From contig NZ_FNIC01000002.1 of the NCBI RefSeq assembly GCF_900103935.1, forward strand, positions 248,001 through 312,000: a DNA stretch of 64,000 bases. The letters are read 5' to 3'. The notes beneath the pieces are model-generated. The model searched no databases. It was not told where the DNA came from and was given only the letters and a program-made list of their open reading frames with translations. Positions 53,517 to 61,804 of this stretch are shown in pieces. Made by a program: the position numbers and the translations under genes. Source of the DNA: Nocardioides szechwanensis. GTDB lineage: Bacteria; Actinomycetota; Actinomycetes; Propionibacteriales; Nocardioidaceae. The first letter of the stretch is position 1; each line of letters begins with the position of its first letter.

Positions 53517-55216
53517 CAGCCGACCGGCCGATCGACGGCCTGGACCTTGCCGGAGCCGGACAGCGTGCGCCACGACGCGGTGTGGTTCACCGTCGTCGTC
53601 TTGTCGGCGCGGTCTCCGATGATGAACCAGTCCATCTGGGCCCGCTTGGCGGTGATGTCGAGCACCGAGAAGCCGTGGTCGTCGAAGTTGAGGTACTTGA
53701 TGTGCCGGTTGTTCTCCATGATGACCTGCTCGACCGCCCGGCTGGTCGTGCGCGGGGGAGTGTTGGTGATGTCCTTGAGGTTGTTGGACGTCACCGAGCT
53801 GCAGACGAACTCCACTCCCGCCGAGTCGCCCTGCGCCGGGTAGGTCGCCGGGTCGTAGGGCAGCTCGCAGGCCCAGCCGGAGTGGATGTCGCCGGTGACG
53901 AACAGCGCGTCCTTGATCTGGTGGTTGCGGATGTAGGACAGCACTTCGCGCCGGTCGTCGGTGTAGCCGTCCCACTGGTCGACGTTGTAGGGCAGACCGT
54001 CCATCGGGATCAGCCCGGTCACGTCGTTGATCGGGCCGACGATCTCCTGCGGCACCTGGGCGAACGTCACCGGCGCGATCATCACGGGGTTGCCGATGAT
54101 CTTCCACTGCACCCGCTTGCGGCTCAGCGAGCGCTTGAGCCAGAGCATCTGCTGGCGCCCCACCAGCGTGCGGTCGGGGTCACTGACCTCGGCCTCGGCG
54201 GCCGGCACGGGCGTGGGAGCCGCGGTCTCGACCTGCTGGTCGCGGTAGCTGCGCAGGTCGAGCATGCTGATCTCCGCGAGCCGACCGAAGCGCAGCCGCC
54301 GGTAGAGCCGGTCGCCGTCACCCAGCGCGGCGGTGCCGTCCATGCGCGCCGGCATCCACTCGTCGTACGCCCGGTGCGCGCGAGCGCGACGCCGCTTGTA
54401 GTTGCCTTCGTCATCGTTGTGGTTCTCCGCGCCCGCGCGCCACTGGTCGTTGGTGACCTCGTGGTCGTCCCAGGTGACGATGAAGGGGTACTTCGCGTGC
54501 AGGTCCTGGAGGTCGGCGTCGCGCTTGTACTGCGCGTGGCGCTGCCGGTAGTCGGCCAGCGACACCATCTCGTGTGCAGGCTGGTGCTTGCGGATGTCGA
54601 CGTCGTCGAAGCCGTAGCCGTACTGGCCGGGGCCGTACTCGTAGAGGTAGTCGCCGAGGTGGAGCACGGCGTGGAGGTCGTTGCGCTTGGCCAGCGCGCG
54701 GTAGGCGGTGAACCAGCCCGCCTGCAGGTTGGCGCACGAGACGACGCCGAAGCGCAGGTGGCCCGGCAGCGACAGCATGCCCGGCGCGGTCCGCATCCGC
54801 CCGACCCTGCTGACGGTGCCGCGGTAGCGGAAGCGGTAGAAGTACCACGTGGCCGGCGCGAGCTTGCCGACGTCGACCTTGACCGTGTGGTCGCGGTCAG
54901 GGCCGGTGGTGAAGGTCCCGCGGCGGACGACCTTGCGGAACTTGCGGTCCTTGGCGACCTCCCAGACGACCTCGACCCGCGGGCCCTTGCCACTGCCCGG
55001 GGTGCTGGCGGCGGTCGGCGTCACCCGGGTCCAGATGACCACCCGGTGCGCCGTGGGGTCGCCGGAGGCGACGCCGTGCTGGAAGTGTCGGCGCCCGGCC
55101 GCTTCGGCCGGCGCCGAGACTCCGGCCGCGACAGTCGCCACGCCGGCGCCAGCGGCGCCGGTGGCGAGGACGGTACGACGGCGTACGGACTTGTCGAGTC
55201 GGGTCACGTCAGGCAC
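53516..55216 (-). CDS. phoD: PhoD-like alkaline phosphatase
   Basis: 566 residues. Tat signal VRRRTVLATGAAGAGVATVAAG near residues 11-32, then the PhoD N-terminal beta domain (FQHGVASGDPTAHRVVIWTRVTP) and catalytic domain: HLGDYLYEYG, IVTWDDHEVTNDQW, the Asp/Arg motif LDLRSYRDQQ, and LFVTGDIHSGWACEL. It is a calcium/iron-dependent extracellular phosphatase acting on phosphomono- and diesters. GTG start at 55216. PhoD is usually induced by phosphate limitation (PhoP boxes), but no clear PhoP direct repeat was found upstream. Confidence 0.92.
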   Translation of the reverse strand: MPDVTRLDKSVRRRTVLATGAAGAGVATVAAGVSAPAEAAGRRHFQHGVASGDPTAHRVVIWTRVTPTAASTPGSGKGPRVEVVWEVAKDRKFRKVVRRGTFTTGPDRDHTVKVDVGKLAPATWYFYRFRYRGTVSRVGRMRTAPGMLSLPGHLRFGVVSCANLQAGWFTAYRALAKRNDLHAVLHLGDYLYEYGPGQYGYGFDDVDIRKHQPAHEMVSLADYRQRHAQYKRDADLQDLHAKYPFIVTWDDHEVTNDQWRAGAENHNDDEGNYKRRRARAHRAYDEWMPARMDGTAALGDGDRLYRRLRFGRLAEISMLDLRSYRDQQVETAAPTPVPAAEAEVSDPDRTLVGRQQMLWLKRSLSRKRVQWKIIGNPVMIAPVTFAQVPQEIVGPINDVTGLIPMDGLPYNVDQWDGYTDDRREVLSYIRNHQIKDALFVTGDIHSGWACELPYDPATYPAQGDSAGVEFVCSSVTSNNLKDITNTPPRTTSRAVEQVIMENNRHIKYLNFDDHGFSVLDITAKRAQMDWFIIGDRADKTTTVNHTASWRTLSGSGKVQAVDRPVG

Positions 55217-55291
55217 AACGGAATCATGGCCCCGAAGTCATGGTTCGCGCGGCAACAGCACCGATCGTTCACCCGCAGGTCATCCCCCAGG

Positions 55292-56815
55292 TCACCCGCG
55301 GAAGGGCCGCACCGAGACCATCTGGTTCAGGTTGTTGTCCTTGGGCTTGCCGCTGCAGGAGAACGGCGTGCCCTTCCAGCAGTCGAAGCGGCCGCTGGCG
55401 TTGACCAGGGTGATCTCGACCTGCTTGACGCCCCGCACCGAGAAGGGCACGGCCCGGGTGCCGTTGCCCCGCTTGTTGAGCCTGACCCACTGCACCGTGA
55501 CCTTGCCCGAGGTGAGGTACGACGTCACCAGTGCGGCGGAGCCGCGGGACGTGGCCTGCATGTCGACGTTGAGGCGCAGCTTCCACGCCTTCGAGGCCAG
55601 CGCCTTGGCGGGCACGAAACGGTAGGTCGCGGACGCGAGGTGGTCGAGCTTGATCGCGGCCTGGACCGGCCGCGCGACGGTCATGTCGTCGATCACGGGC
55701 GGGACGGGGTAGCGCTGGGAGGTGCCCTCGTCGTAGGTCTGGCCCGGGCGGCGGTTGGCCGCCGCGAACGCGGCGAACGCCTGGCTCGCGGTGGTGCCGC
55801 GACCCTTCAGCACCTTGCTGATCGCCTGCCAGGAGTAGAAGTCGGGGGCGCCCGCGACTCCTGAGGTCTTGCGGACGATGTCGCGCACCAGCGTGGGCAT
55901 CCCGCCGTCCTGGGCGGGGAACCGCTCGGTGAGATAGCGGAAGAACACCCACGCACCGTAGTGGCGCAGCCCGCCGAACTTGTCCATGGAGATGCGCGAC
56001 TGCTTCAGGGGGCTCTCGGCCTTGAGGTATTGCACGTTGTCGTTGACGTCGTCGAAGACCTCGTCCTCGACCCAGGCCGCGGTGCCCTCCAGCAGCCAGC
56101 CGTCCTCGGCGAAGTCGTAGCTGAACTGGACCGCGTGGAAGTACTCGTGGGCGGCGGTCACCTGGAGGTTCTCGATCGGCGTGTTGGTCGGGAACTCGCT
56201 GGAGGAGTAGTCGTTGTCCAGCACGCAGAAGGCCCAGCGGTCCCACGGTGCCTCGAAGGGGACGTCCTCGTCGGTGCTGCAGTAGCCGTAGAGGCCGTCG
56301 CTGCCGATGTCGGAGAGGTAGATGTCGGTGAGGGCGCTGCCACCCTTGTTGCCGTCGGGCTTCGGGGCGCGGTAGCCCGCGCCGACGTAGAACTGGTGCA
56401 CCGCGCTGACGGTGTCGAGGACGGTCTGGGCGTAGGCCGGCGTGCTCTCGGGCGTGGCGTAGTGGACGCAGACCACCGCGGAGCAGAGCTGCTGGTCCTT
56501 GCCGCCCGGGCGGCCGAGCCGGCGCTCGGCGGCGGCGCGCTCGGCTCCGGTCAGTTCGGACTTGAGCATCGCCAGGTCGCGCAGGGCCATCGTCAGGTCA
56601 CCGCGGCCGCCCTTGAAGACGTCGCGCACCCGCGCCAGGGCGTGTGAGGCCCGGGCGCTCGAGCCCGCCGCCACCTTGTCGGCACCGGCCCGGTCGGAGC
56701 CGGCGACCGGTGGGGGCGACACGTCGCCCTGGGCTGCCGGGGCCGCGAGCAGAGCGGTCAGCACCGCCATGACGACGACGAGAAGGGGAGTACGGCGAGA
56801 GGGGGAGGCTGACAC
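55292..56815 (-). CDS. Secreted MXAN_6640-family putative metalloprotease (copy A)
   Basis: 507 residues. A Sec signal peptide (LLVVVMAVLTALLAAPAAQG) leads to a proregion with RGDLTMALRDLAMLKSEL, then the zinc motif HEYFH at 223-227 (NLQVTAAHEYFHAVQFSYD) with a likely third ligand in LEGTAAWVEDEV. C-terminal ~140 residues form a beta-rich domain. Extracellular gluzincin-like peptidase by motif, no tested member known to me. It is paired with a paralogue 37 bp upstream on the same strand, arranged head to tail, so the two are a tandem duplication. Confidence 0.83.
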   Translation of the reverse strand: MSASPSRRTPLLVVVMAVLTALLAAPAAQGDVSPPPVAGSDRAGADKVAAGSSARASHALARVRDVFKGGRGDLTMALRDLAMLKSELTGAERAAAERRLGRPGGKDQQLCSAVVCVHYATPESTPAYAQTVLDTVSAVHQFYVGAGYRAPKPDGNKGGSALTDIYLSDIGSDGLYGYCSTDEDVPFEAPWDRWAFCVLDNDYSSSEFPTNTPIENLQVTAAHEYFHAVQFSYDFAEDGWLLEGTAAWVEDEVFDDVNDNVQYLKAESPLKQSRISMDKFGGLRHYGAWVFFRYLTERFPAQDGGMPTLVRDIVRKTSGVAGAPDFYSWQAISKVLKGRGTTASQAFAAFAAANRRPGQTYDEGTSQRYPVPPVIDDMTVARPVQAAIKLDHLASATYRFVPAKALASKAWKLRLNVDMQATSRGSAALVTSYLTSGKVTVQWVRLNKRGNGTRAVPFSVRGVKQVEITLVNASGRFDCWKGTPFSCSGKPKDNNLNQMVSVRPFRG

Positions 56816-56852
56816 GCCAGCGACAGTACAGCCGCCGGGTGACCATCCGGTG

Positions 56853-58358
56853 TCAGCCCACGATCCCCGCGGATACCTTGGCCACGCGGTTGTCGTCCAC
56901 CGGGACAGCTCCTCCGCAGGAGAACGGCGTCTGGAACGAGAAGCAGTTGCGGAACCGCCCGCTGCCGTTGACCAGGGTGACCTCGACGGCCTTCACCTTG
57001 GTGCGCGCGAAGGGGAACGTCCTGGCACCGTTTCCGGCGCCGTTGAGCGAGATCGCCGACGTACTGACCGCGCCCGACTTCAGGTAGACCGACACGATGG
57101 CCGCCGGGGACGTCACCTTGTCCGCGAGGTCGACCGCGATCCTCAGCTTCGTGCCGCTGGCACGGGGGACGAAGCGCGCGGTCGCGGACGCGAGGTGGTC
57201 GATCGTCGTGACGTTCCAGCCGGACTTGAACTTGAAGGTGCCGAGGGGGGCCTGCGGGTAGGCGTTGGCGGCACCCTCGGAGTAGGTCTTGGCCGGTCGG
57301 CGGTTGCCGTCGGCGAAGAGCGCGAAGGCCGCGGCGCCGCTGCTGCCGCGCGCCCGGAGCACCCGGTCGACGGCCTGCCAGGAGTAGTCGTCGCGCCCCC
57401 CGGCAGCACCGTCGAGGCTGCGGATGATGTCGCGCACGATGGTGGGCATCCCCGCCTGGGTCGTGGGGTAGCGCTCGCTGAGGAAGCGGAAGAACGTCCA
57501 GATCCCGTAGTGGAAGCCCGTGGCCCCGTTGGTCTGGTCCATCGAGGCGCGCGGGATGGTCAGCGGGCTGTAGGTGAGGTAGCCGAGGTTGTCGTCGACG
57601 TCGTCGTACAGGATGTCCTCGACCCACGCGGCGGTCGCCTCGTAGAGCCAGCGGTCCTCGTAGAAGTCGTAGGCGAACTGGACGGCGTGGAAGTACTCGT
57701 GCGCGACCGTCACCTGGAGGTTCTCCAGCGGCGTGTTGCGCACCCCGAACTCCTCGGGGGCGTAGTCGTTGTCGACCACGCAGTAGGCAGTGACGTCGTA
57801 GGGGCCGCCGTCGGGGACGTCGTCCTCGCTGGTGCAGTAGCCGTAGAGGCTCTTGTCGCCGATCTGGGCGAGGTAGACGTCCGGCAGTGCGTTGCCGCCG
57901 TCGGTCCCGTCGGGCTTCGGCGCCCGGTAGCCGGCCGCGACATAGATGTCGTTGACCGAGGAGGCCTCCGCCAGGGCCGCGGCCGCGACCTGCGGGGTGC
58001 TCGCCTCGGCGCCGGTGGTCGTGTAGTGGACGCACACGGTCGCGGAGCAGGTCGTGGTGACCGCGTTGCCGCCGTAGGAGTCCTCGTCGCCCGGGTCGCT
58101 GGGACGCCCGAGGATCAGGTCGGCCGCGGCCCGGTCGGCGCCGGACAGGCTCGACTTGCTCATCGCCAGGTCGCGCAGCGCCATCGTGGCGTCGCCGCGC
58201 AGTCGCCCGGCGAGGACGCCCTGTGCCCGGTCGAGGGCGGCGCGGGCCTGCGGGGACGAGGCGGCCCGGGCCTTGTCGGGCTCGGCCGGTCGCGCCTGGG
58301 CTGAGGTCGGCGCCAGTACGGCAAGGGAGAGCAGGACGGTGAGGAGGCGAGCCAGCAT
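56853..58358 (-). CDS. Secreted MXAN_6640-family putative metalloprotease (copy B)
   Basis: 501 residues, parallel to copy A along the whole length: proregion RGDATMALRDLAMSKSSL, AGYRAPKPDGTDGGNALPDVYL, zinc motif HEYFH at 220-224, ATAAWVEDILYDDV, and C-terminal DHLASATARFVPR. Signal peptide LTVLLSLAVLAPTSAQA. Cysteines flanking CSATVCVHYTT and YGYC/AYCVVDND are kept in both, so secreted disulfides are likely. No membrane anchor. Probably first of a two-gene transcript. Confidence 0.83.
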   Translation of the reverse strand: MLARLLTVLLSLAVLAPTSAQARPAEPDKARAASSPQARAALDRAQGVLAGRLRGDATMALRDLAMSKSSLSGADRAAADLILGRPSDPGDEDSYGGNAVTTTCSATVCVHYTTTGAEASTPQVAAAALAEASSVNDIYVAAGYRAPKPDGTDGGNALPDVYLAQIGDKSLYGYCTSEDDVPDGGPYDVTAYCVVDNDYAPEEFGVRNTPLENLQVTVAHEYFHAVQFAYDFYEDRWLYEATAAWVEDILYDDVDDNLGYLTYSPLTIPRASMDQTNGATGFHYGIWTFFRFLSERYPTTQAGMPTIVRDIIRSLDGAAGGRDDYSWQAVDRVLRARGSSGAAAFALFADGNRRPAKTYSEGAANAYPQAPLGTFKFKSGWNVTTIDHLASATARFVPRASGTKLRIAVDLADKVTSPAAIVSVYLKSGAVSTSAISLNGAGNGARTFPFARTKVKAVEVTLVNGSGRFRNCFSFQTPFSCGGAVPVDDNRVAKVSAGIVG

Positions 58359-58422
58359 CTGGTGACGCTATTGGCGCCGCTTGCCTGCTCGCCACTCGCT
58401 CAGCGACTGGTCTAGCGGTGGC

Positions 58423-59148
58423 TCACATCCGGCGCAGGACCGCGGTGACCTTGCCGAGGATGGTCGCGTGGGTGCCGTCGATCGGCTCGAACAGGTCGTT
58501 GTGCGGCAGCAGCCAGACCTGGCCGTCCTTCTTCTGGAAGGTCTTGACCGTGGCCTCGCCGTCGATCATCGCGGCCACGATCTCGCCGTTGTTGGCGGTG
58601 GGCTGCTGACGGATCACGACGTAGTCGCCGTGGCAGATCGCCGCGTCGACCATCGACTCGCCCGAGACCTCGAGCAGGAACAGCTGGCCGTCGCCCACGA
58701 GCTGCTTGGGCAGCGGGAACACGTCGGTGACCCGCTCCTCGGCGAGGATCGGACCACCGGCGGCGATCCGGCCCACGACGGGCACGTAGGTGGCCGCGGG
58801 CATCGCGTCGCCGGAGCCGGTCTCGTCGTACGACGTCTCGTCGGCGCTGCTCATCGAGCGGCGCGCCGCCATCACCTCGGGCAGGAAGACCTCCAGCGCC
58901 CGGGGCCGGTTGGGGTCGCGCTTGAGGAAGCCCTTCTCCTCGAGCGTCTTGAGCTGGTGGGCGACGCTGGACGAGCTGGTCAGGCCGACCGCCTCGCCGA
59001 TCTCGCGCATGCTGGGCGGGTAGCCGCGCATCTCGATGCTGTCCTTGATGGTCGCCAGGACGCGCAGCTGACGGGGGGTGAGCCCGGTGGCGTCGGGGGG
59101 TCCGTCGGGGAGCTCGGTGACAGTCTTGCCGGCAGTCTTCTTGGCCAT
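58423..59148 (-). CDS. lexA: SOS repressor LexA
   Basis: 241 residues. Winged helix ([35 protein letters not shown]) then the self-cleaving domain: cleavage site Ala130-Gly131 ([10 protein letters not shown]), catalytic Ser165 in VSGESMV and Lys202 in EATVKTF. It represses SOS genes until RecA-ssDNA triggers cleavage. Its start lies 31 bp from a SOS box at 59180, indicating autoregulation. Convention here matches mycobacterial Rv2720, near the LysM and nrdR genes. Confidence 0.96.
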   Translation of the reverse strand: MAKKTAGKTVTELPDGPPDATGLTPRQLRVLATIKDSIEMRGYPPSMREIGEAVGLTSSSSVAHQLKTLEEKGFLKRDPNRPRALEVFLPEVMAARRSMSSADETSYDETGSGDAMPAATYVPVVGRIAAGGPILAEERVTDVFPLPKQLVGDGQLFLLEVSGESMVDAAICHGDYVVIRQQPTANNGEIVAAMIDGEATVKTFQKKDGQVWLLPHNDLFEPIDGTHATILGKVTAVLRRM

Positions 59149-59179
59149 GACGTGAGGGTCCCACCATCCGCCCGGGTTT

Positions 59180-59195
59180 TCAAACACCTGTTCGA
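59180..59195. promoter_or_regulatory. LexA-binding SOS box at lexA
   Basis: TCAAACACCTGTTCGA matches the actinobacterial SOS box TCGAACNNNNGTTCGA with one mismatch. It lies between lexA and the divergent SDR gene (start 59230) and could control both. Confidence 0.8.
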
Positions 59196-59229
59196 ACGGG
59201 CGTGTCGGGGTGCTGCCAGGATGTGCGGC

Positions 59230-60027
59230 ATGAACTCCACGAGCAAGAGCACCAGCTGTGTCGTCACCGGAGGTGCCCGCGGGATCGGGCGCGGGATCGC
59301 GGAGCTGATGGTCGCGCGTGGTCATCAGGTCGTGGTCACCGACGTCGACGGCGAGGCCGCCGCCCGCACCGCCGCCGAGATCGGGGCCGCCGAGGGTCTC
59401 GCCCAGGACGTGCGCGAGCCGGCGTCCCACCGCGCCGCGGTGGCCGCCGCGGCGCGCCACGGCGCCCTCACGGCGTACTTCAACAACGCGGGGGTCGGCT
59501 TCGACGGTGACCTTGTGGACCTGTCCGAGGAGCAGTCCCGGGCCCTGGTGGAGATCAACCTGCTCGGTGCGATCTGGGGCACCCGTGCGGCGGTCGACGC
59601 GTTCGGCGACGCCGGGGGAGACGTGGTGATCACCGCGTCGCTGTCGGGCCTCGGGCCGGTGCCCGGCCTGTCGGTCTACGCCGCCACCAAGGCCGCGGTC
59701 GTGTCGCTGGCGACGTCGGTCAACCTCGAGACCCCGCGCCGGGTCCGGATCCACGCGCTGTGTCCTGACGGCGTGGCGACGCAGATGGTCGCCGACATGG
59801 ATCCGTCCGGGAAGGCTGCGCGCCTGGTCAATTCCGGTGGGCGGCTGCTCACCGTCGAGCAGGTCGCACAGGCTGCCGTCGACCTCCTCGGCAGCCGTCG
59901 CGTCGTCCGCACGCTGCCCGGCTGGCGTGGCGGTGCCATGCGCGCCGGAGCGCTGGTGCCGTCCCAGGCAGCCGGCGCGATGGCGCTCTTCGCCGCCCAG
60001 GGGAAGCGGGCGCTGCGCAAGCCCTGA
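59230..60027 (+). CDS. SDR-family oxidoreductase, perhaps SOS-linked by position
   Basis: 265 residues, classical SDR with [26 protein letters not shown], Ser in TASLSG, YAATKAA and a C-terminal extension ([20 protein letters not shown]). Substrate unknown. It sits between lexA and the LysM gene, where mycobacteria have no gene, so it is an insertion in the conserved order. The shared promoter region carries the SOS box, making damage induction possible but unproven. ATG 59230 (AGGA nine bases upstream) is chosen over ATG 59221. Confidence 0.84.
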   Translation: MNSTSKSTSCVVTGGARGIGRGIAELMVARGHQVVVTDVDGEAAARTAAEIGAAEGLAQDVREPASHRAAVAAAARHGALTAYFNNAGVGFDGDLVDLSEEQSRALVEINLLGAIWGTRAAVDAFGDAGGDVVITASLSGLGPVPGLSVYAATKAAVVSLATSVNLETPRRVRIHALCPDGVATQMVADMDPSGKAARLVNSGGRLLTVEQVAQAAVDLLGSRRVVRTLPGWRGGAMRAGALVPSQAAGAMALFAAQGKRALRKP

Positions 60028-60053
60028 GCCTTCGGGAAGGGCCTGGGAATCGT

Positions 60054-60069
60054 TCGAACAAATGTTCGT
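60054..60069. promoter_or_regulatory. SOS box 1 of the LysM gene
   Basis: TCGAACAAATGTTCGT matches TCGAACNNNNGTTCGA at 11 of 12 fixed positions. Confidence 0.75.
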
Positions 60070-60086
60070 GTCGCCCTTGATTTCGT

Positions 60087-60102
60087 TCGAACACCTGATC
60101 TA
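60087..60102. promoter_or_regulatory. Degenerate SOS box
   Basis: TCGAACACCTGATCTA has a perfect left half and four of six in the right half. It is 33 bp from box 1. Confidence 0.4.
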
Positions 60103-60105
60103 CTC

Positions 60106-60121
60106 TCGTACACATGTTCGA
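60106..60121. promoter_or_regulatory. SOS box 2 of the LysM gene
   Basis: TCGTACACATGTTCGA matches the consensus at 11 of 12 fixed positions. Its last base begins the next box. Confidence 0.75.
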
Positions 60122-60137
60122 TCGAACGTCTGATCGA
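60122..60137. promoter_or_regulatory. SOS box 3 of the LysM gene
   Basis: TCGAACGTCTGATCGA matches at 11 of 12 fixed positions and directly abuts box 2, so GTTCGATCGAAC forms a further palindrome across the join. Confidence 0.65.
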
Positions 60138-60237
60138 ACCACTGCCGCCGCACAGTCACTGTCGGTGGCGCTGGTTAGACATTCGTTCGACGGAGCAGCG
60201 AGACCCAGGCTGACCGCCACTTCCCCAGGAGGTCCCA

Positions 60238-60573
60238 ATGAGCACCATGACGATCCACCCCACCGCCACCTTCACCGATGGCGCCGTCCGGCTGACCCGC
60301 CGCGGTCGGCTCGTCGTGCTGCTCGCCGCTCTCGGCCTGGTCCTCGCGGTCGGCTTCGTCCTGGCCTCCGGCTCGGTCGCCTCCCGTGACGCCGGCACCC
60401 CTGAGCCCACCCGCGTGGTGATGGTCGGCTCCGGCGACACCCTCTGGGACATCGCCGCTGACCTCGCCGGCGACGGCGACGTCCGCTCGATGATGGACGA
60501 GATCGAGCGGCTCAACGCCCTCGAGTCCGGCATGCTCGTCGCCGGCCAGGAGCTCGTGGTCCCCACCGACTGA
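60238..60573 (+). CDS. LysM-domain membrane protein, probable SOS-induced cell-division regulator
   Basis: 111 residues: cytosolic N-terminus with RRGRL, one membrane helix (~26-44, LVVLLAALGLVLAVGFVLA) and an external LysM peptidoglycan-binding domain (VGSGDTLWDIAADLAGDGDV ... LVAGQELVVP). This layout and neighbourhood (lexA, then this, then nrdR) match mycobacterial Rv2719c (ChiZ) and the corynebacterial DivS position, SOS-induced inhibitors of septation. AGGAGGT precedes ATG 60238. Three strong SOS boxes upstream support that role. It lacks a hydrolase domain. Confidence 0.82.
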   Translation: MSTMTIHPTATFTDGAVRLTRRGRLVVLLAALGLVLAVGFVLASGSVASRDAGTPEPTRVVMVGSGDTLWDIAADLAGDGDVRSMMDEIERLNALESGMLVAGQELVVPTD

Positions 60574-60588
60574 GCCACACACAGACTT

Positions 60589-60615
60589 CGTCAACCGCCT
60601 CGACCCCGGTTGACG
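60589..60615. terminator. First hairpin after the LysM gene
   Basis: CGTCAACCG and CGGTTGACG form a perfect 9-bp stem with a nine-base loop, 16 bp after the LysM stop. Confidence 0.5.
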
Positions 60616-60630
60616 AGCCGGGGAAGACAG

Positions 60631-60655
60631 GGGGCGAGGCCATCGGCCTCGCCCC
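60631..60655. terminator. Strong hairpin between LysM gene and convergent membrane gene
   Basis: GGGGCGAGGCC and GGCCTCGCCCC pair over 11 bp around ATC, then TTGCG. It probably terminates both converging genes. Confidence 0.7.
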
Positions 60656-60666
60656 TTGCGGCGTTC

Positions 60667-61023
60667 TCAGCGAGCGGCGCGGTGCCCGCCGGTGTGTGGC
60701 GGAGGAGTGGTGGCCTCGACCGGCTCCGTGGCTGCTCGCGGCTCCGGGGCCCGGGTGATCCCCAGGCGCCGCAGCAGCCGCGCGATCAGGATCAGCCCGA
60801 GGAACAGGCACGCCACCGCGCCGACCGAGGCGAGGCCGAGGAACAGCCACGCGTCGGGCTCCCCGCCGCGCGCCTCGGAGCCGAAGTCGATGGCGGCGTA
60901 CACGAGGTAGCCCCAGGCGACGACAGCCGCGGTCACGCCCAGCGCGAGCAGGAGCAGTGCAGGCTGGAATCCGCGCTTGGGCTTGCTGCCCTTGCGCGAT
61001 CCTGCCCGCTTCCCCGATGACAT
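60667..61023 (-). CDS. Small two-helix membrane protein, 118 aa
   Basis: Not recognised. A very basic N-terminal tail (SGKRAGSRKGSKPKRGF) precedes two membrane helices (~22-44 ALLLLALGVTAAVVAWGYLV and ~60-84 AWLFLGLASVGAVACLFLGL), then a Pro/Thr/Glu-rich end. By the positive-inside rule both ends lie in the cytoplasm. ATG 61023 is set where the basic tail begins. It converges with the LysM gene across two hairpins and diverges from the DNA glycosylase. Confidence 0.7.
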   Translation of the reverse strand: MSSGKRAGSRKGSKPKRGFQPALLLLALGVTAAVVAWGYLVYAAIDFGSEARGGEPDAWLFLGLASVGAVACLFLGLILIARLLRRLGITRAPEPRAATEPVEATTPPPHTGGHRAAR

Positions 61024-61072
61024 ATCGGGGCCATTGTGTCTGATGCCACCTCGATCCGGGCACTGTGGTCGC

Positions 61073-61582
61073 ATGGAGGTTCTGCCCGACATCGTCGCCC
61101 CCGAGCCGGTCGTCGTGTTCTGCGGCCTGGCGGGTGCCGAGAGCACCAAGCACCGCGAGCACTACTACGCCTCGCCGGGCAACAGCTTCTGGGAGTCGCT
61201 GCACCAGAGCGGCTTCTCACCGCGCCGGCTGCGGCCCGACGAGGACGTCGAGGTGGCCCACCTGGGCCTCGGGCTCACCGACCTGGTGGGCCACTGGGAC
61301 CCGCGCTGGGTCGAGATCGACGAGCTCGTCGCGAAGGTCGAGCGCTGGGCGCCGGAGTGGCTCGCGTTCACGTCCAAGACCGTCGCGCACGAGGCCGCGC
61401 GGGCGCTGGGGCGACGCCGTCCCGGGCTTGGTCCGCACGACTGGTACGTCGGTCCGAGCCAGGTTTTCGTGCTCCCGGGCACCAGTGGCGCCAACCAGCG
61501 CAAGGACTACGACGGCCGACCGCACCGACTGGCCTGGTGGCGCGACCTGGCGGCCCTCTCCGGGGTCGCGACACACCGGTGA
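61073..61582 (+). CDS. Mug/TDG-like mismatch DNA glycosylase, divergent motif A
   Basis: 169 residues of the uracil-DNA glycosylase fold: VVVFCGLAGAEST in place of the Mug motif GINPGLSS, then HYYASPGNSFWESLHQSGF, LGLTDLV, and the second active-site loop VLPGTSGANQ in place of NPSGLN. The catalytic Asn of Mug motif A is absent, as in related actinobacterial enzymes annotated mismatch-specific DNA glycosylase. It probably removes deaminated or alkylated bases, but by altered chemistry. It lies between DNA-damage genes (lexA/LysM) and nrdR. Confidence 0.8.
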   Translation: MEVLPDIVAPEPVVVFCGLAGAESTKHREHYYASPGNSFWESLHQSGFSPRRLRPDEDVEVAHLGLGLTDLVGHWDPRWVEIDELVAKVERWAPEWLAFTSKTVAHEAARALGRRRPGLGPHDWYVGPSQVFVLPGTSGANQRKDYDGRPHRLAWWRDLAALSGVATHR

Positions 61583-61690
61583 TCCGGACCAGTTCACCCA
61601 CTCTGACCTGCGCAAACGTCGCAAGTGTGATCCAGATCGCGCGAATCTCGCCGATCCACTTGCGCCACCCCCGACCGGGGCGTACGGTTG

Positions 61691-61706
61691 CCACAACATC
61701 TAGTAG
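61691..61706. promoter_or_regulatory. NrdR box 1
   Basis: CCACAACATCTAGTAG fits the actinobacterial NrdR-type pattern ACACWAYATMTWGTGT at 13 of 16 positions by eye. Confidence 0.55.
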
Positions 61707-61720
61707 TTACAACGATGTAG

Positions 61721-61729
61721 TTATCCACA
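61721..61729 (+). promoter_or_regulatory. DnaA box (perfect consensus)
   Basis: TTATCCACA, the canonical DnaA box, overlaps NrdR box 2. Confidence 0.5.
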
Positions 61730-61737
61730 TCTAGTGC
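61722..61737. promoter_or_regulatory. NrdR box 2
   Basis: TATCCACATCTAGTGC shares CACATCTAGT with box 1 after a 31-bp shift, three helical turns, the usual spacing for paired NrdR boxes. Confidence 0.55.
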
Positions 61738-61774
61738 ACAGGCCGGATGGGGATGGCCCACAGGCTGCCAGGTG

Positions 61775-61783
61775 TTATGCACA
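61775..61783 (+). promoter_or_regulatory. DnaA box
   Basis: TTATGCACA fits TTATNCACA exactly, 54 bp after the first box. Confidence 0.45.
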
Positions 61784-61795
61784 GTAGGACCCGAG

Positions 61796-61804
61796 ATATC
61801 CACA
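61796..61804 (+). promoter_or_regulatory. DnaA box, one mismatch
   Basis: ATATCCACA, 21 bp after the second box and on the same strand. Confidence 0.4.

Noticed and set aside
60175..60190. Fifth SOS box TTAGACATTCGTTCGA
   Set aside because: The right half is perfect, but the left half matches at only three of six positions.
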